In this document: piece by piece, positions 10,972 to 20,041 of the stretch
Layout: every line of letters begins with the position of its first letter
How positions within the stretch are numbered: position 1 is the stretch's first letter
From: Rickettsiales bacterium
GTDB taxonomy: Bacteria > Pseudomonadota > Alphaproteobacteria > Methylaequorales > Methylaequoraceae
NCBI GenBank assembly: GCA_002689325.1
Contig: NZFP01000024.1
Span: 1 to 44,925, forward strand
DNA length: 44,925 nucleotides
Direction of reading: 5' to 3'
Position numbers and translations under genes: made by a program
The notes under the pieces: generated by a model
What the model saw: the letters and a program-made list of their open reading frames with translations, nothing else
Told to the model about the DNA's origin: nothing
The model's database searches: none

Positions 10972-11793
10972 TTACATTAAATCAAAATCATCAACATTAA
11001 GTTTTTTTAGATCAAGTTCCTTCTTTTTAAACTTGACAAAATTTGCGTTTTTTAAAACCAATTTTTTTGCTTCCTCAACCCACTCAGTTTTTTTAAAGTT
11101 ATAGTCAAGAATTCTGTAGAGAAATATTGCTTGTTTACTTAATCCTAATGATGTGTAACATTCAATAAGTCTAAATATTACCTCTGGTATATGCGTGCTA
11201 TTTTTGTATTCTGATAAGACTTTTTTATATCTTTTTATACTTGCAAGATAAAAGCCTTGAGATTGGTAAAATTTTGCAATTTCAACTTCTCTTGCAGCTA
11301 AATGGTTGTTGAGAGAGTTTAAATGTTGTTTCGATTTCTTTGCATATTTTGATTTAGGAAATTTATTAATTAATTCGCTAAATTCTTCTACTGCTTTCTG
11401 AGAGGTTTTTTGATCAAAACTTACTGCTGGCATTCTTTCATAATATGAGTAAGCTTTTAGATACATTGCGTATGGAATTGACTCATGGTCGGGATTAAGT
11501 TCTATAAACTTGGTAAGAGTAAGAATGGCTTCTTCATATTCATTCGACATATACTGAGCAAATCCAGCCATTAGTTGACTTTTTGAAGATAAACTTGAGT
11601 ATGGATGTACTATTTCTAATTCATTAAAAACCTCAACAGCATTCTCAAAATCTTTAACCTTTAAATATTTCATTCCTTCTTTGTAAAGTGTGACATCACT
11701 TTTATTATTTCCAGTGTCTACGATAGTTTTGTTTGTTGAAGAACAAGAAAACATTATTAAGAGAATTGCAAATACTAAAATTTGTCTTAGCAT
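10972..11793 (-). CDS. bamD: outer membrane assembly lipoprotein BamD
   Basis: BamD is an essential lipoprotein of the BAM complex that inserts beta-barrel proteins into the outer membrane. The 273-aa protein has a lipoprotein signal with lipobox LIMFSC, lipidated Cys at residue 17. Tetratricopeptide-like helices follow (YKEGMKYLKVKDFENAVEVF; FAQYMSNEYEEAI; MYLKAYSYYER), all typical of the BamD/YfiO family. It lies between lpxC and recN, so outer-membrane biogenesis genes are carried at the tail of the cell-division cluster. A run of sixteen Ts (plus-strand view) lies just upstream at 11811-11826, between it and lpxC. Confidence 0.9.
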   Translation of the reverse strand: MLRQILVFAILLIMFSCSSTNKTIVDTGNNKSDVTLYKEGMKYLKVKDFENAVEVFNELEIVHPYSSLSSKSQLMAGFAQYMSNEYEEAILTLTKFIELNPDHESIPYAMYLKAYSYYERMPAVSFDQKTSQKAVEEFSELINKFPKSKYAKKSKQHLNSLNNHLAAREVEIAKFYQSQGFYLASIKRYKKVLSEYKNSTHIPEVIFRLIECYTSLGLSKQAIFLYRILDYNFKKTEWVEEAKKLVLKNANFVKFKKKELDLKKLNVDDFDLM

Positions 11794-11843
11794 GACAAAT
11801 ATTATTAATATTTTTTTTTTTTTTTTAAAGGTTTATTTTAAAA

Positions 11844-12827
11844 TTAGTTGGAGCACACTAATTCCCAATTTTCTTTAGATTCAAAAATTTTATTGAGAAG
11901 CATGTTGTTTAAATTATGACCAGTATGTGAAGTATAAAAAGACCCTAGCATTCTGAAGCCAGAAAGCGATAAATCTCCAATAAAGTCTAACACCTTATGT
12001 CTTACAAACTCATCAGAAAACCTAAGCCCATCTTCGTTTAATATCTTTGTATCATCAAGAACCACAGCATTTTTGAGACTACCTCCCAAAGCTAACTTCA
12101 TAGATCTTAATTTTTCAACATCTTTTAAAAAACCAAATGTTCGGGCATTGCATATTTGCGATTTATAAATATCAGGTGTTAATATTAACGAAATTGATTG
12201 CTTTCCTATTAGCTTATGGTCATAATTTATCTCACAAGAAATCATTGTTTGATCGAACGGAGAGACTCTTGCAACTTTACAACCATCTTTAACCTCAATA
12301 ACTTTTTTTATTCTAACAAAGTTTTTAAACTCCGACTGTTCATCAAATCCAGAATTTTCTAATTTTTTAACGAATTCATAAGATGAGCCGTCACAAACGG
12401 GGATTTCATTGCTGTCAAGATCAATAAAAATATTGTCAATTTCTAAACCATAACAGGCAGATAGAATGTGCTCAACTGTTGATATAGTGTTTCCTTGTTT
12501 GTCCGATAAAAGAGTACATAGTTGAGTTGACTTTACATTTCTGAAATCTGCTTTAAGTTTGATTCTTTTATTAGCTTTTGTAATTCTAAAAACGTAACCA
12601 GTATTAATTGGAGCTGGTCTTAAAGTCATTGAAACATTATTTCCTGTATGAAGACCAATTCCTTCAATAATGATGACTTTTTTTATTGATTTCTGTTTTT
12701 TTGCAAGAATAAACTTAGGGGGGGCGCTGGTAAGAACATTAGCGTTTTCATTAACTTTTAAATTAGCTTTTAACACAATCTTATAATAGAAAAAGTTTAT
12801 GTTTGTACAATTCACAAAAAGTTTCAC
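11844..12827 (-). CDS. lpxC: UDP-3-O-acyl-N-acetylglucosamine deacetylase
   Basis: LpxC catalyses the first committed step of lipid A synthesis, removing the acetyl group from UDP-3-O-acyl-GlcNAc. Zinc and catalytic residues are visible: STVEHILSA (His120), RHKVLDFIGD (His277, Asp281) and the C-terminal His of TSHTGHNLNN (about 301-304). The N-terminus is uncertain. The longest frame opens with GTG at 12827, further GTGs lie at 12815 and 12776, and no ATG precedes the conserved IEGIGLHTG. The family normally starts only about 15 residues before that motif, so the true start may be GTG 12776. Downstream of ftsA with a 12-nt gap, it occupies the position where ftsZ would normally intervene. Confidence 0.93.
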   Translation of the reverse strand: MKLFVNCTNINFFYYKIVLKANLKVNENANVLTSAPPKFILAKKQKSIKKVIIIEGIGLHTGNNVSMTLRPAPINTGYVFRITKANKRIKLKADFRNVKSTQLCTLLSDKQGNTISTVEHILSACYGLEIDNIFIDLDSNEIPVCDGSSYEFVKKLENSGFDEQSEFKNFVRIKKVIEVKDGCKVARVSPFDQTMISCEINYDHKLIGKQSISLILTPDIYKSQICNARTFGFLKDVEKLRSMKLALGGSLKNAVVLDDTKILNEDGLRFSDEFVRHKVLDFIGDLSLSGFRMLGSFYTSHTGHNLNNMLLNKIFESKENWELVCSN

Positions 12828-12839
12828 TTTGTTTCAAAG

Positions 12840-14054
12840 CTATGCATAACTCTCTTCAATCCAATTATCAATTTTATCAATTATTTTAGTGAATTGATTA
12901 TTTGCGAACTTAGGTCCTAGATTGTAAAGTCGAAATTGGTTGACTAATTTTATCATCCCAAAAGTAGTGCTAAATTCTGGTCTATCTCTTAAAGAATTAT
13001 TTCCAGAAAAGTTTTTAACCACACGTGTTTTTCTGTTAAATATATTTTCACAAATGTTCTTAATACCAAAAATCTTACTGGCACCTCCAGTTAAAACTAT
13101 TGATTTGATAGCAATTCTTGCATTAATATTATCAAAAACTTTATCTCTGACAATTTCTAGTATTTCATCATACCTAGGTTTTATAATTCCATAAATTAAA
13201 TTTTTATTAATAACTTTTTTTTTTCTTGAATCTAAATTTATTTCTATGTCTTCATTAAATGGTGAGACAACAGATCCATACATAATCTTTGTTAATTCAG
13301 CCGTTTCCTCAGAAATTTGGAGTCCATGACTCAGGTCTGAGGTTACGTTATTTCCAGCTAATTTTAGATTCTCTACAAAAATAATATTATTTTCTACATA
13401 CACAACGATTTTAGTTGTATTTCCTCCAATATCAATGCAAACAACCCCTTCATTTTTTTCTTCAATTGATAGTGAGGACATAGAAGAGGCAATACCAGAT
13501 TCAAAAAACTTTGTTATGTTAATTTTATTTTTTTTAAACGTAGAATTTAAATTTTCAATATAGAAATTGTTGACGAAAATATTATAGCTTAATAAGCTTA
13601 ATTTACTACATTTTTTACCGAATGGATTATGTGTAACGGTTTTTTCATCTAGGATGAAGTAATTAGGATTTGAATGAACTAAATATTTATTTTTTTCAAT
13701 TGCTTCGTTGAGACTTTTTCTATAAATCTTTTTGACTTCCTTCTTTGAGATTCCAAGTTTACCCGAGTTAATGTCTGTTTTTTTTTTTTTAATTAATAAA
13801 TTAGGATCTGTGATATTACAAAAAAACTCCTTTTTCATGGTTTTATTGCCAACCTTATTAATCAGTAATTTAATTACTGATGAAAATTCGTTAATATCAA
13901 TTAATTTATTGTTTTTGATACCCTTACTTTTATGATGTTCAATTCGGTTAACGATAGGTTTATTACCGTGAATCTGAAAAGCTACTGCTGCTGTTTTGTG
14001 AGAACCAGCATCTATTGCTATGTATTGTTTATTATTTTTTAAGAAGGGAAACAT
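12840..14054 (-). CDS. ftsA: cell division protein FtsA
   Basis: FtsA is the actin-like ATPase that tethers FtsZ filaments to the membrane and recruits late divisome proteins. The 404-aa protein has phosphate-binding loops IDAGSHKTAAVA (about 14-25) and CIDIGGNTTKIVV (about 207), and the adenosine motif VLTGGASKIFGI (about 320). The C-terminus ends in a short helix containing IIDKIDNWIEE, suitable for membrane targeting. A 13-A tract (13778-13790) encodes IKKKKT in frame. Its start overlaps the ftsQ end by 16 nt. Unusually, ftsZ does not follow; lpxC does, and ftsZ lies 14 kb upstream in the same cluster. Confidence 0.92.
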   Translation of the reverse strand: MFPFLKNNKQYIAIDAGSHKTAAVAFQIHGNKPIVNRIEHHKSKGIKNNKLIDINEFSSVIKLLINKVGNKTMKKEFFCNITDPNLLIKKKKTDINSGKLGISKKEVKKIYRKSLNEAIEKNKYLVHSNPNYFILDEKTVTHNPFGKKCSKLSLLSYNIFVNNFYIENLNSTFKKNKINITKFFESGIASSMSSLSIEEKNEGVVCIDIGGNTTKIVVYVENNIIFVENLKLAGNNVTSDLSHGLQISEETAELTKIMYGSVVSPFNEDIEINLDSRKKKVINKNLIYGIIKPRYDEILEIVRDKVFDNINARIAIKSIVLTGGASKIFGIKNICENIFNRKTRVVKNFSGNNSLRDRPEFSTTFGMIKLVNQFRLYNLGPKFANNQFTKIIDKIDNWIEESYA

Positions 14055-14737
14055 TTTTCTGTTTTACTAAGATAGATTCTTTCCAGTACTCTCATATCAT
14101 AAAATCTATGGTCACGATATATTTTTGAATTTTTAATTTTTTTTTCAAAAAAACTTAGAACTTTATTTATTTTTTTCTCTGGTAAAATCAAACATGTTTT
14201 ATCACGTAGAATTAACTGCCAACCAGTATTTTCATAATAATAAATATTCTTAATTAATGATTTAAATTGAACTTTTTTGTTAAGAACATTATTCAATTTG
14301 GCAAATTTTTCTTTATTTAAATATCCTGATATTTCAATTAATTCATCGGTTTCAAATGCAGAAAATCTTAAAACATTGCCTTCATCATCAATAAATTTTT
14401 TTTTATTAGAGAATGTCCATATCATGTAAGGGGTTTTTTCAACAATAAAAATATGAAGAATACCATTTTTTTTTAAAGTAAAATTATAACTTTCAATCTC
14501 ATTAATTTTTTCAAAATCTTTTTTTAGCCTTTCAGGATTAAAACTCCAAAAATAATCTCCTTTCTTTAAATAAATTGAATCAAGAATAAGTTTTGCTTTT
14601 AAGTTTTTTAGATTTTCTATATGTATTTCTGATATTTTCTTATCAAAAGAGTTTTTAAAAAAGTTAGAAAAATAATCTTTTTTAAAAAAAATAGAAATTA
14701 TTAAAAAAATACCTGCGATAAAGATCAAATTTCGCAT
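14039..14737 (-). CDS. ftsQ: cell division protein FtsQ
   Basis: FtsQ is a bitopic inner-membrane scaffold linking early and late divisome parts. The 232-aa protein has one N-terminal membrane helix (about 3-20, LIFIAGIFLIISIFF). A POTRA-type domain follows (EIHIENLKNLKAKLI...KKGDYFW, about 35-110), then the FtsQ beta domain with FIDDEGNVLRF and the late LILPEKKINKVLSFF. Sequence is weakly conserved, as usual for FtsQ; the call rests on topology, the POTRA-like segment and position between ddl and ftsA. Its start overlaps the ddl end by 13 nt. The cytoplasmic N-tail is very short compared with other alphaproteobacteria, so a start further upstream in another context is possible, but no alternative ATG is visible. 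Confidence 0.85.
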   Translation of the reverse strand: MRNLIFIAGIFLIISIFFKKDYFSNFFKNSFDKKISEIHIENLKNLKAKLILDSIYLKKGDYFWSFNPERLKKDFEKINEIESYNFTLKKNGILHIFIVEKTPYMIWTFSNKKKFIDDEGNVLRFSAFETDELIEISGYLNKEKFAKLNNVLNKKVQFKSLIKNIYYYENTGWQLILRDKTCLILPEKKINKVLSFFEKKIKNSKIYRDHRFYDMRVLERIYLSKTEKCFPS

Positions 14738-15639
14738 ATAGAATTCTTCAGTAAAATCTTACAAAGTTTAAGAAAAGAAATTCCTTTTTCTTTAGCCATT
14801 TCGGGAAGTAACGAATTTTTCGTAAGACCTGGCTGTGTATTAACTTCAAGTAGATATATTTTATTTGCTTTTTCATTGTACCTGAAGTCTATCCTACTAA
14901 TACAATTACAGTTCAATGATGAATGAACTTTAAGTGAATTTTCAATTAATTCTTTTTCAATCTCTCTTGGAAGTTTGGGATTTATTATGTGCTCTGCAAT
15001 GTTGATATATTTATTATCATAGTTGTATAATTCTTCTTTGTACTTAATTTCCATTAATCCACATATTTTGTTTTCTAAAATTCCAACCGTTAATTCTCTT
15101 CCCTCAATAAACTCTTCAATTAGCATTCTTGATTTTTTTATTATCTTATTATTTAAATATTTATTCAAAGATTCTTTATTATTTATTTTAATTAAACCAT
15201 AACTTGAACCACCGTTAATCGGCTTAATGATAAGAGGAAATTTTAATTTTTGACTTCTAATATTAATTTCATTTATAGATTGGGGAGTGGAAATACTTAA
15301 ACTTTTAAATAGTTTTTTAGAAATAATTTTATTCATTAAAATAGCTGAAGTTAAAACTCCAGAGTGAGTATAAGGAATCCTTAAATAATTTAGTATTGAT
15401 TGGATTTGTCCATCTTCTCCAAAGTTTCCATGTAAACAATTGAAAATAACATTAGGTCTATATTTTTGAATTTTGCTGAGAAATTCCTGAGCATTGTCAG
15501 AAACATCAAGTATTTTTGTTTTTAACTCATTTTTTATTGTCTCATAAACGTGGTTGGCTGAAAGTTTAGATATATTTCTTTCCTCCGAAATACCTCCACT
15601 AAGAATAAGAATTTTTTTAAATTTTTTTAAACTGACCAA
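14725..15639 (-). CDS. ddl: D-alanine--D-alanine ligase
   Basis: This ATP-grasp enzyme makes the D-Ala-D-Ala dipeptide added by MurF. The 304-aa protein contains ILSGGISEERNISK at the N-terminus, LHGNFGEDGQIQS (about 69-81), PLIIKPINGGSSYG (ATP-grasp lysine), IEEFIEGRELTVGIL and LEVNTQPGLTKNSLLPEMA (magnesium site and omega loop). The only available start is TTG at 15639, inside the murB end (23-nt overlap). There is no in-frame ATG before the conserved N-terminal strand, so a TTG start is well supported by conservation. It sits in the usual murC-murB-ddl-ftsQ-ftsA order. Confidence 0.93.
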   Translation of the reverse strand: MVSLKKFKKILILSGGISEERNISKLSANHVYETIKNELKTKILDVSDNAQEFLSKIQKYRPNVIFNCLHGNFGEDGQIQSILNYLRIPYTHSGVLTSAILMNKIISKKLFKSLSISTPQSINEINIRSQKLKFPLIIKPINGGSSYGLIKINNKESLNKYLNNKIIKKSRMLIEEFIEGRELTVGILENKICGLMEIKYKEELYNYDNKYINIAEHIINPKLPREIEKELIENSLKVHSSLNCNCISRIDFRYNEKANKIYLLEVNTQPGLTKNSLLPEMAKEKGISFLKLCKILLKNSICEI

Positions 15640-16522
15640 CTCTTATTAACTCCCAATCAAGATTAATATTATATCTTTTTTTTACCTTACTTCTTATCTC
15701 CTCACCTAATAATTCAAGATCAAGTGAGTTTGCATTTGCATTATTAATTAAAAAATTTGTATGTAAATCAGATACTTTTGCCCCACCTATAACCTTTCCT
15801 CTGAAATTTATTTTATCTATAAGTTTCCATGCAGACTCTTTAGGCGTATTTTTGAAGGTACTTCCACCTGTTCTAAAATTTATGGGTTGGCTCAATGTCC
15901 TTTTTTTAGTTATTTTCTTTAACATTTCTTTAATTGTTTTTTTATTCTTTGTTACAGCTTTAAATTTTGCTTCGATAACTATCGAGTCTCTTGGAATCGA
16001 AGAAAACCTATAATTAAAAATTAAATTTTCTTTTAGAATTTCCTTAATATTTCCATCTCTGTCAATTATTTTACAAGATATCAGTCTGTCGCTTATTGAG
16101 GACCCGAAACAGCCGGCATTCATTTTAATATTCCCACCCAACGTCCCGGGGATACCCCTTAGAAATTCAAAGTTTCCTATTGAGTTTTCATAACAAAATT
16201 TTGAAATATCTAGATCTTTAGCTGCACTACCAATATTTATTATTTTTCTTTTTTTTATGTAATCAATTTTTTTGAAGTCTTTTCCTAATTTAATTGTAAT
16301 TCCATTAATACCACCATCTCTTACTATAAGATTTGAACCTGCACCTATTAAAAAAATTGGTTGTGAATTTGGAAGAACTTTTAAGAGGAATTTTAAGCTT
16401 TTTAAATTATTGATGACAAGGAGCACTTTTGCTTTGCCACCAGTACCAAACCATGTTTTTTTTCCGATATCGTAGTTGATCTTAATATTGATCAAATCTT
16501 TAAAAAAGTGATTTATTAACAT
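15617..16522 (-). CDS. murB: UDP-N-acetylenolpyruvoylglucosamine reductase
   Basis: MurB is a flavoenzyme that reduces UDP-GlcNAc-enolpyruvate to UDP-MurNAc. The 301-aa protein shows the FAD-binding pattern TWFGTGGKAKVLL (about 23-35) and IGAGSNLIVRDGGI (about 59-72). Catalytic motifs include GIPGTLGGNIKMNAGCFG, YRFSSIP and RTGGSTFKNTP, and the C-terminal Glu lies in a short helix. The length and the absence of the extra loop of E. coli MurB fit the type II MurB found in most alphaproteobacteria. Its start overlaps murC by 7 nt. Confidence 0.94.
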   Translation of the reverse strand: MLINHFFKDLINIKINYDIGKKTWFGTGGKAKVLLVINNLKSLKFLLKVLPNSQPIFLIGAGSNLIVRDGGINGITIKLGKDFKKIDYIKKRKIINIGSAAKDLDISKFCYENSIGNFEFLRGIPGTLGGNIKMNAGCFGSSISDRLISCKIIDRDGNIKEILKENLIFNYRFSSIPRDSIVIEAKFKAVTKNKKTIKEMLKKITKKRTLSQPINFRTGGSTFKNTPKESAWKLIDKINFRGKVIGGAKVSDLHTNFLINNANANSLDLELLGEEIRSKVKKRYNINLDWELIRVGQFKKI

Positions 16523-17913
16523 TTTTTTTTAAAAAATTTATTAAATTTGTTTGCTGTTTTGCTACTAAGGCCTGCACCTAAAAAAATAATATTATTACCT
16601 GGGATCATTTTTTCTTTTAGTTTGTCAAAAAAAAATTTATCGTATTCAGATAAATATATATTTTTATTAGTATATTTTTCTTTGAGTTTTTTATAAAAAA
16701 AAGCACTATCAATATTATTTTTTTTTTTTTCTCCGGCACTAAATACAGGTAAAATAAAAATTTGATTAGAATTTTTAAAGCAGTGAATAAAATCATTCAT
16801 CATTGCTGAAATTCTGGAAAATCTGTGTGGCTCAAAAATAGAAATTATTTCTTTTTTTGTGATTTGTTTTAAGGATTTAAGAGTTTCTTTAATTTCAATT
16901 GGATGATGTGCATAATCATCAATTATTAAGTTATCTTTTGATTTGTGCAGTACTGTGAATCTCCTTTTAACCCCTGAAAATGTTTTTAGTGCTTTTTTAA
17001 TCTTCGGATACGGGATTTTTAACTCCCTTGAAACACTTATTGATGATAAAATATTTTTTACATTATGATCCCCCAATAGCGGTGATATAAAATTTTTCAG
17101 TATTTTTTTTTTTTCAAAATTTTCTACTAAGTCGAATGAAGTAAGAAAAGAATTATTTTTTTTTATAATTTTAACATTCGTTGCGGAATAATTACATTGT
17201 TGCGACAATCCATAAGTTATTATTTTTTTTCCGTAAATTTTTTTTTTAATTTCCCTTACATTTTTACAATCTATTCCAAGTGATAAGAAACCATAAAAGG
17301 GAATATTTTTGGAGTATCTTAAAAAAGCTTCTTTTAAATGCTTGATATTTTTATAATAATCAACGTGCTCAAGATCAATATTATTTATAACACCTATTGT
17401 AGAAGGTAAATGTATAAATGAGCCGTCAGATTCATCAGCTTCTGCAATAATCCAATCTCCTTTTCCAAGTTTTGCATTAATTTCAAGACTATTAATTATT
17501 CCACCACTTAAAATGGTAGGGTCCATCCCTGAGTTTTCAAAAATTGAAGCTATCAAAGACGTTGTGGTTGTTTTTCCATGTGAACCTGAAATTGTAATTG
17601 ATGATTTTAACCTCATTACTTGAGCTAACATCATTGCTCTTGAAAAGACAGGAATTTTTAGTTTTTGTGCTGTGAGAAGTTCAATATTATTTTTTTTAAT
17701 TGCAGAGGAATAAACGACTATATCAGCATCGTTAATATTGCCTGCTTTATGTGAAATGGAGATTTTCATTCTTTTTCTAAGTCTTTTAATTATTAAGTTC
17801 TCAGATAAATCACTTCCTGAAACTTTAAAACCTTTCTTATAAAGAACCTGAGCAATACCACTCATTCCAATTCCACCAATTCCAATAAAGTGTATGTGTT
17901 TTTTTTTTAACAT
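16516..17913 (-). CDS. murC: UDP-N-acetylmuramate--L-alanine ligase
   Basis: MurC adds the first amino acid, L-Ala, to UDP-MurNAc. The 465-aa protein has the N-terminal UDP-binding loop HFIGIGGIGMSGIAQ (8-22), the ATP loop ISGSHGKTTTTSLIA (about 108-122), EADESDGSF, NIDLEHVDYY and the C-terminal domain with DDYAHHP and FEPHRFSR. Two very long in-frame A tracts (13 nt at 16718-16730, 12 nt at 17103-17114) encode lysine runs. This shows that long homopolymers by themselves do not always break genes here. It follows murG by 3 nt and overlaps murB. Confidence 0.95.
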   Translation of the reverse strand: MLKKKHIHFIGIGGIGMSGIAQVLYKKGFKVSGSDLSENLIIKRLRKRMKISISHKAGNINDADIVVYSSAIKKNNIELLTAQKLKIPVFSRAMMLAQVMRLKSSITISGSHGKTTTTSLIASIFENSGMDPTILSGGIINSLEINAKLGKGDWIIAEADESDGSFIHLPSTIGVINNIDLEHVDYYKNIKHLKEAFLRYSKNIPFYGFLSLGIDCKNVREIKKKIYGKKIITYGLSQQCNYSATNVKIIKKNNSFLTSFDLVENFEKKKILKNFISPLLGDHNVKNILSSISVSRELKIPYPKIKKALKTFSGVKRRFTVLHKSKDNLIIDDYAHHPIEIKETLKSLKQITKKEIISIFEPHRFSRISAMMNDFIHCFKNSNQIFILPVFSAGEKKKNNIDSAFFYKKLKEKYTNKNIYLSEYDKFFFDKLKEKMIPGNNIIFLGAGLSSKTANKFNKFFKKKC

Positions 17914-17916
17914 ATA

Positions 17917-18948
17917 TCACTTGAGCATATCATTAATGATGTCTACTAGAGAAATTTTTTTTGTTTTTCCTTTTAGTTTTATTTTTTTATTTTTTTTTTC
18001 AAAAAGATTTGATTTTATTATTTTGACAAGTTTTTCATAATTAATTTTTGATTGATTTATGATTTCACAATCATTTGTTTTTTTAAATTCAACAGCATTG
18101 AAATATTGATGGTTGTTTGCTGCGGTGGGTAGTGGAACAAGAATACAAAACTTTTTGAAATACTGAATTTCTGCTAAACTAGATGCTCCACACCTACTAA
18201 TAATAAGGTCTGAACTATAAATTTCTTCATAAATATTTGAAAAAAAGTTTTGTAATTTATATTTTATATTTAAATCTCTATAAAATTTTTCCATTTTTTT
18301 TAAATCTTCTTTTCTTATTTGTTGAACAACTTGAATCTTTTTTAAAAGACTTTTGTCTAATCGTAAAATAATATTTTCTATTATTTCACTAAAAACCTTG
18401 GCTCCTTGACTACCACCAATTATTAGAATTTTTTTTTTTTTATTTTTATTAAATTTTTTTTTTACTTTTAACTCTCTGATCGGTATTCCTGAAAAAATAG
18501 CAGATGTATCAGCAAAAACAGTATTTTTATATGTAATGGCTGTTTTATTAGAAATTTTTGAGAGAAGTCTGTTAGTTTTTCCCATTACAGAATTTTGTTC
18601 ATGTATTAATATTTTTTTATTTAAAACTTTGGCTGCAAGTAGTGTTGGTATAGAAGTGTAACCACCAAAACCAACTACTAATGCAGGTTTAAATTTTACA
18701 ATTAAATAAAGGGAATAAATAAAACCGTAAAAAATTTTAAAAAGCGAAATAATTACTTTAAATATATTTTTTTCTAATTTACTAGATGAAATGAGATGAT
18801 ATCTAAGGTTATTATTTAACAAAATTTTTTCTGTTCGCTTATCAACTAAAAAATGTAATTGCGATTTTTCAAAATATTTTGAAACGGCTATTGCAGGAAA
18901 TAAGTGTCCACCAGTGCCACCAGCAACTAAAAAAATAGTTTTATTCAT
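17917..18948 (-). CDS. murG: lipid II synthase, UDP-GlcNAc transferase MurG
   Basis: MurG transfers GlcNAc to lipid I on the cytoplasmic face of the membrane, giving lipid II. The 343-aa GT28-family protein has AGGTGGHLFPAIA (9-21), GFGGYTSIPTLLAAK (about 93-107), HEQNSVMGKTNRLLS, ILIIGGSQGAKVFSE (about 173-187, after a lysine run encoded by a 13-A tract) and the donor-site SRCGASSLAEI (about 253-263), then LVPLPTAANNHQ. The hydrophobic patch used for membrane docking precedes the GFGGY motif. Its start overlaps the ftsW end by 8 nt. Confidence 0.95.
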   Translation of the reverse strand: MNKTIFLVAGGTGGHLFPAIAVSKYFEKSQLHFLVDKRTEKILLNNNLRYHLISSSKLEKNIFKVIISLFKIFYGFIYSLYLIVKFKPALVVGFGGYTSIPTLLAAKVLNKKILIHEQNSVMGKTNRLLSKISNKTAITYKNTVFADTSAIFSGIPIRELKVKKKFNKNKKKKILIIGGSQGAKVFSEIIENIILRLDKSLLKKIQVVQQIRKEDLKKMEKFYRDLNIKYKLQNFFSNIYEEIYSSDLIISRCGASSLAEIQYFKKFCILVPLPTAANNHQYFNAVEFKKTNDCEIINQSKINYEKLVKIIKSNLFEKKNKKIKLKGKTKKISLVDIINDMLK

Positions 18949-20041
18949 TTTTTATAACTTTCAATAGTACCATAATAAATCCAATTATTATTGCGTTGGA
19001 TAAAAAAGAAGAACCTCCATAAGAAATAAAAGGTAGTGTCATACCTTTTGTTGGTAACAAATTTATGCTGGTAGAAATGTTAATAATGGTTTGGAAAATA
19101 AAAATATTTCCTAAACCTAAAGTAGAATTAAGAATAAAAAAATTATTAGTTTTCTGAGAAATAAAAAAAATTCTTAAATATATCATAAGATATAAACCAA
19201 TAATTATAATTATGGCCAGAATACCAAATTCTTCACCAATTAAAGCAAAAATAAAATCTGAATGTGCATCCGGCAAATTCTTCGATATATTTCCATTACC
19301 TAGCCCCTGGCCGAATAGCCCTCCATTGGCAAACGACTCTAGGGATTTGTTTATTTGATAATTATCGCCTACATTTCCAAAAAAAAAATTATTTATTCTA
19401 AAGTGTACATGGTCTAAGAGAAAATAACTTGTAGCAAAAACTACCAAAAAAATGAGTATTATTGGAGTTAATATTTTAATGTCTAATTTTGAATTAAATA
19501 TTTGAATAATCCAAATCAAAAATATTAGTAAAAACATTCCAAAATCAGGTTGTCTGAGAAGAATTAACCCTATTAGAATAAAAATAAAAATATTAATTAA
19601 AAAGGAAAGGTCATTTTTAGTTTTAAACCTTGACAATAAAAGGGCACTTATAACTATAAAGCTAGGCTTAATAATTTCAGATGGTTGAAATGAGAAACCT
19701 AAAAATTTAATCCATCTACTAGCACCCTTTGTTTCAGGAAAAAAAATTATAGCAGACAAAGATAAAAATAAAGAAAAACAGAAAAAAAATATACTAATAA
19801 AAATTAGGTTTTTAATTGTAAGTCTTGATAAAAAACAAATAATAAAAAAACCTAGAAAACAAAAAACTAAATGTTTTTTGAATAATAAATCATATTTTTC
19901 ATCTATACGGGTTGATGCACTGAAGACTGCAAAAATTCCTACAAACATTAACAGTATTACGGAAAAAAAAATAAATTTATCTAAGTTGTTAAAAAAATTA
20001 ATTATATTACTTTTTCTATCCCGCACTTTTAATAATTCCAT
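18941..20041 (-). CDS. ftsW: FtsW, SEDS-family septal peptidoglycan polymerase
   Basis: FtsW is the SEDS glycosyltransferase that, with FtsI, polymerises lipid II at the septum. The 366-aa protein has about ten predicted membrane helices. Diagnostic motifs include FSASTRID near the first helix, GASRWI...FQPSEIIKPSFI (about 105-125), LLRQPDFG (about 160-167), GGLFGQGLGNG, LPDAHSDFIFALIGEEFG (about 253-270) and the C-terminal PFISYGGSSFLSN. Its ATG overlaps the murD end by 26 nt. The dcw context (murD-ftsW-murG) separates it from RodA. Confidence 0.94.
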   Translation of the reverse strand: MELLKVRDRKSNIINFFNNLDKFIFFSVILLMFVGIFAVFSASTRIDEKYDLLFKKHLVFCFLGFFIICFLSRLTIKNLIFISIFFFCFSLFLSLSAIIFFPETKGASRWIKFLGFSFQPSEIIKPSFIVISALLLSRFKTKNDLSFLINIFIFILIGLILLRQPDFGMFLLIFLIWIIQIFNSKLDIKILTPIILIFLVVFATSYFLLDHVHFRINNFFFGNVGDNYQINKSLESFANGGLFGQGLGNGNISKNLPDAHSDFIFALIGEEFGILAIIIIIGLYLMIYLRIFFISQKTNNFFILNSTLGLGNIFIFQTIINISTSINLLPTKGMTLPFISYGGSSFLSNAIIIGFIMVLLKVIKNE

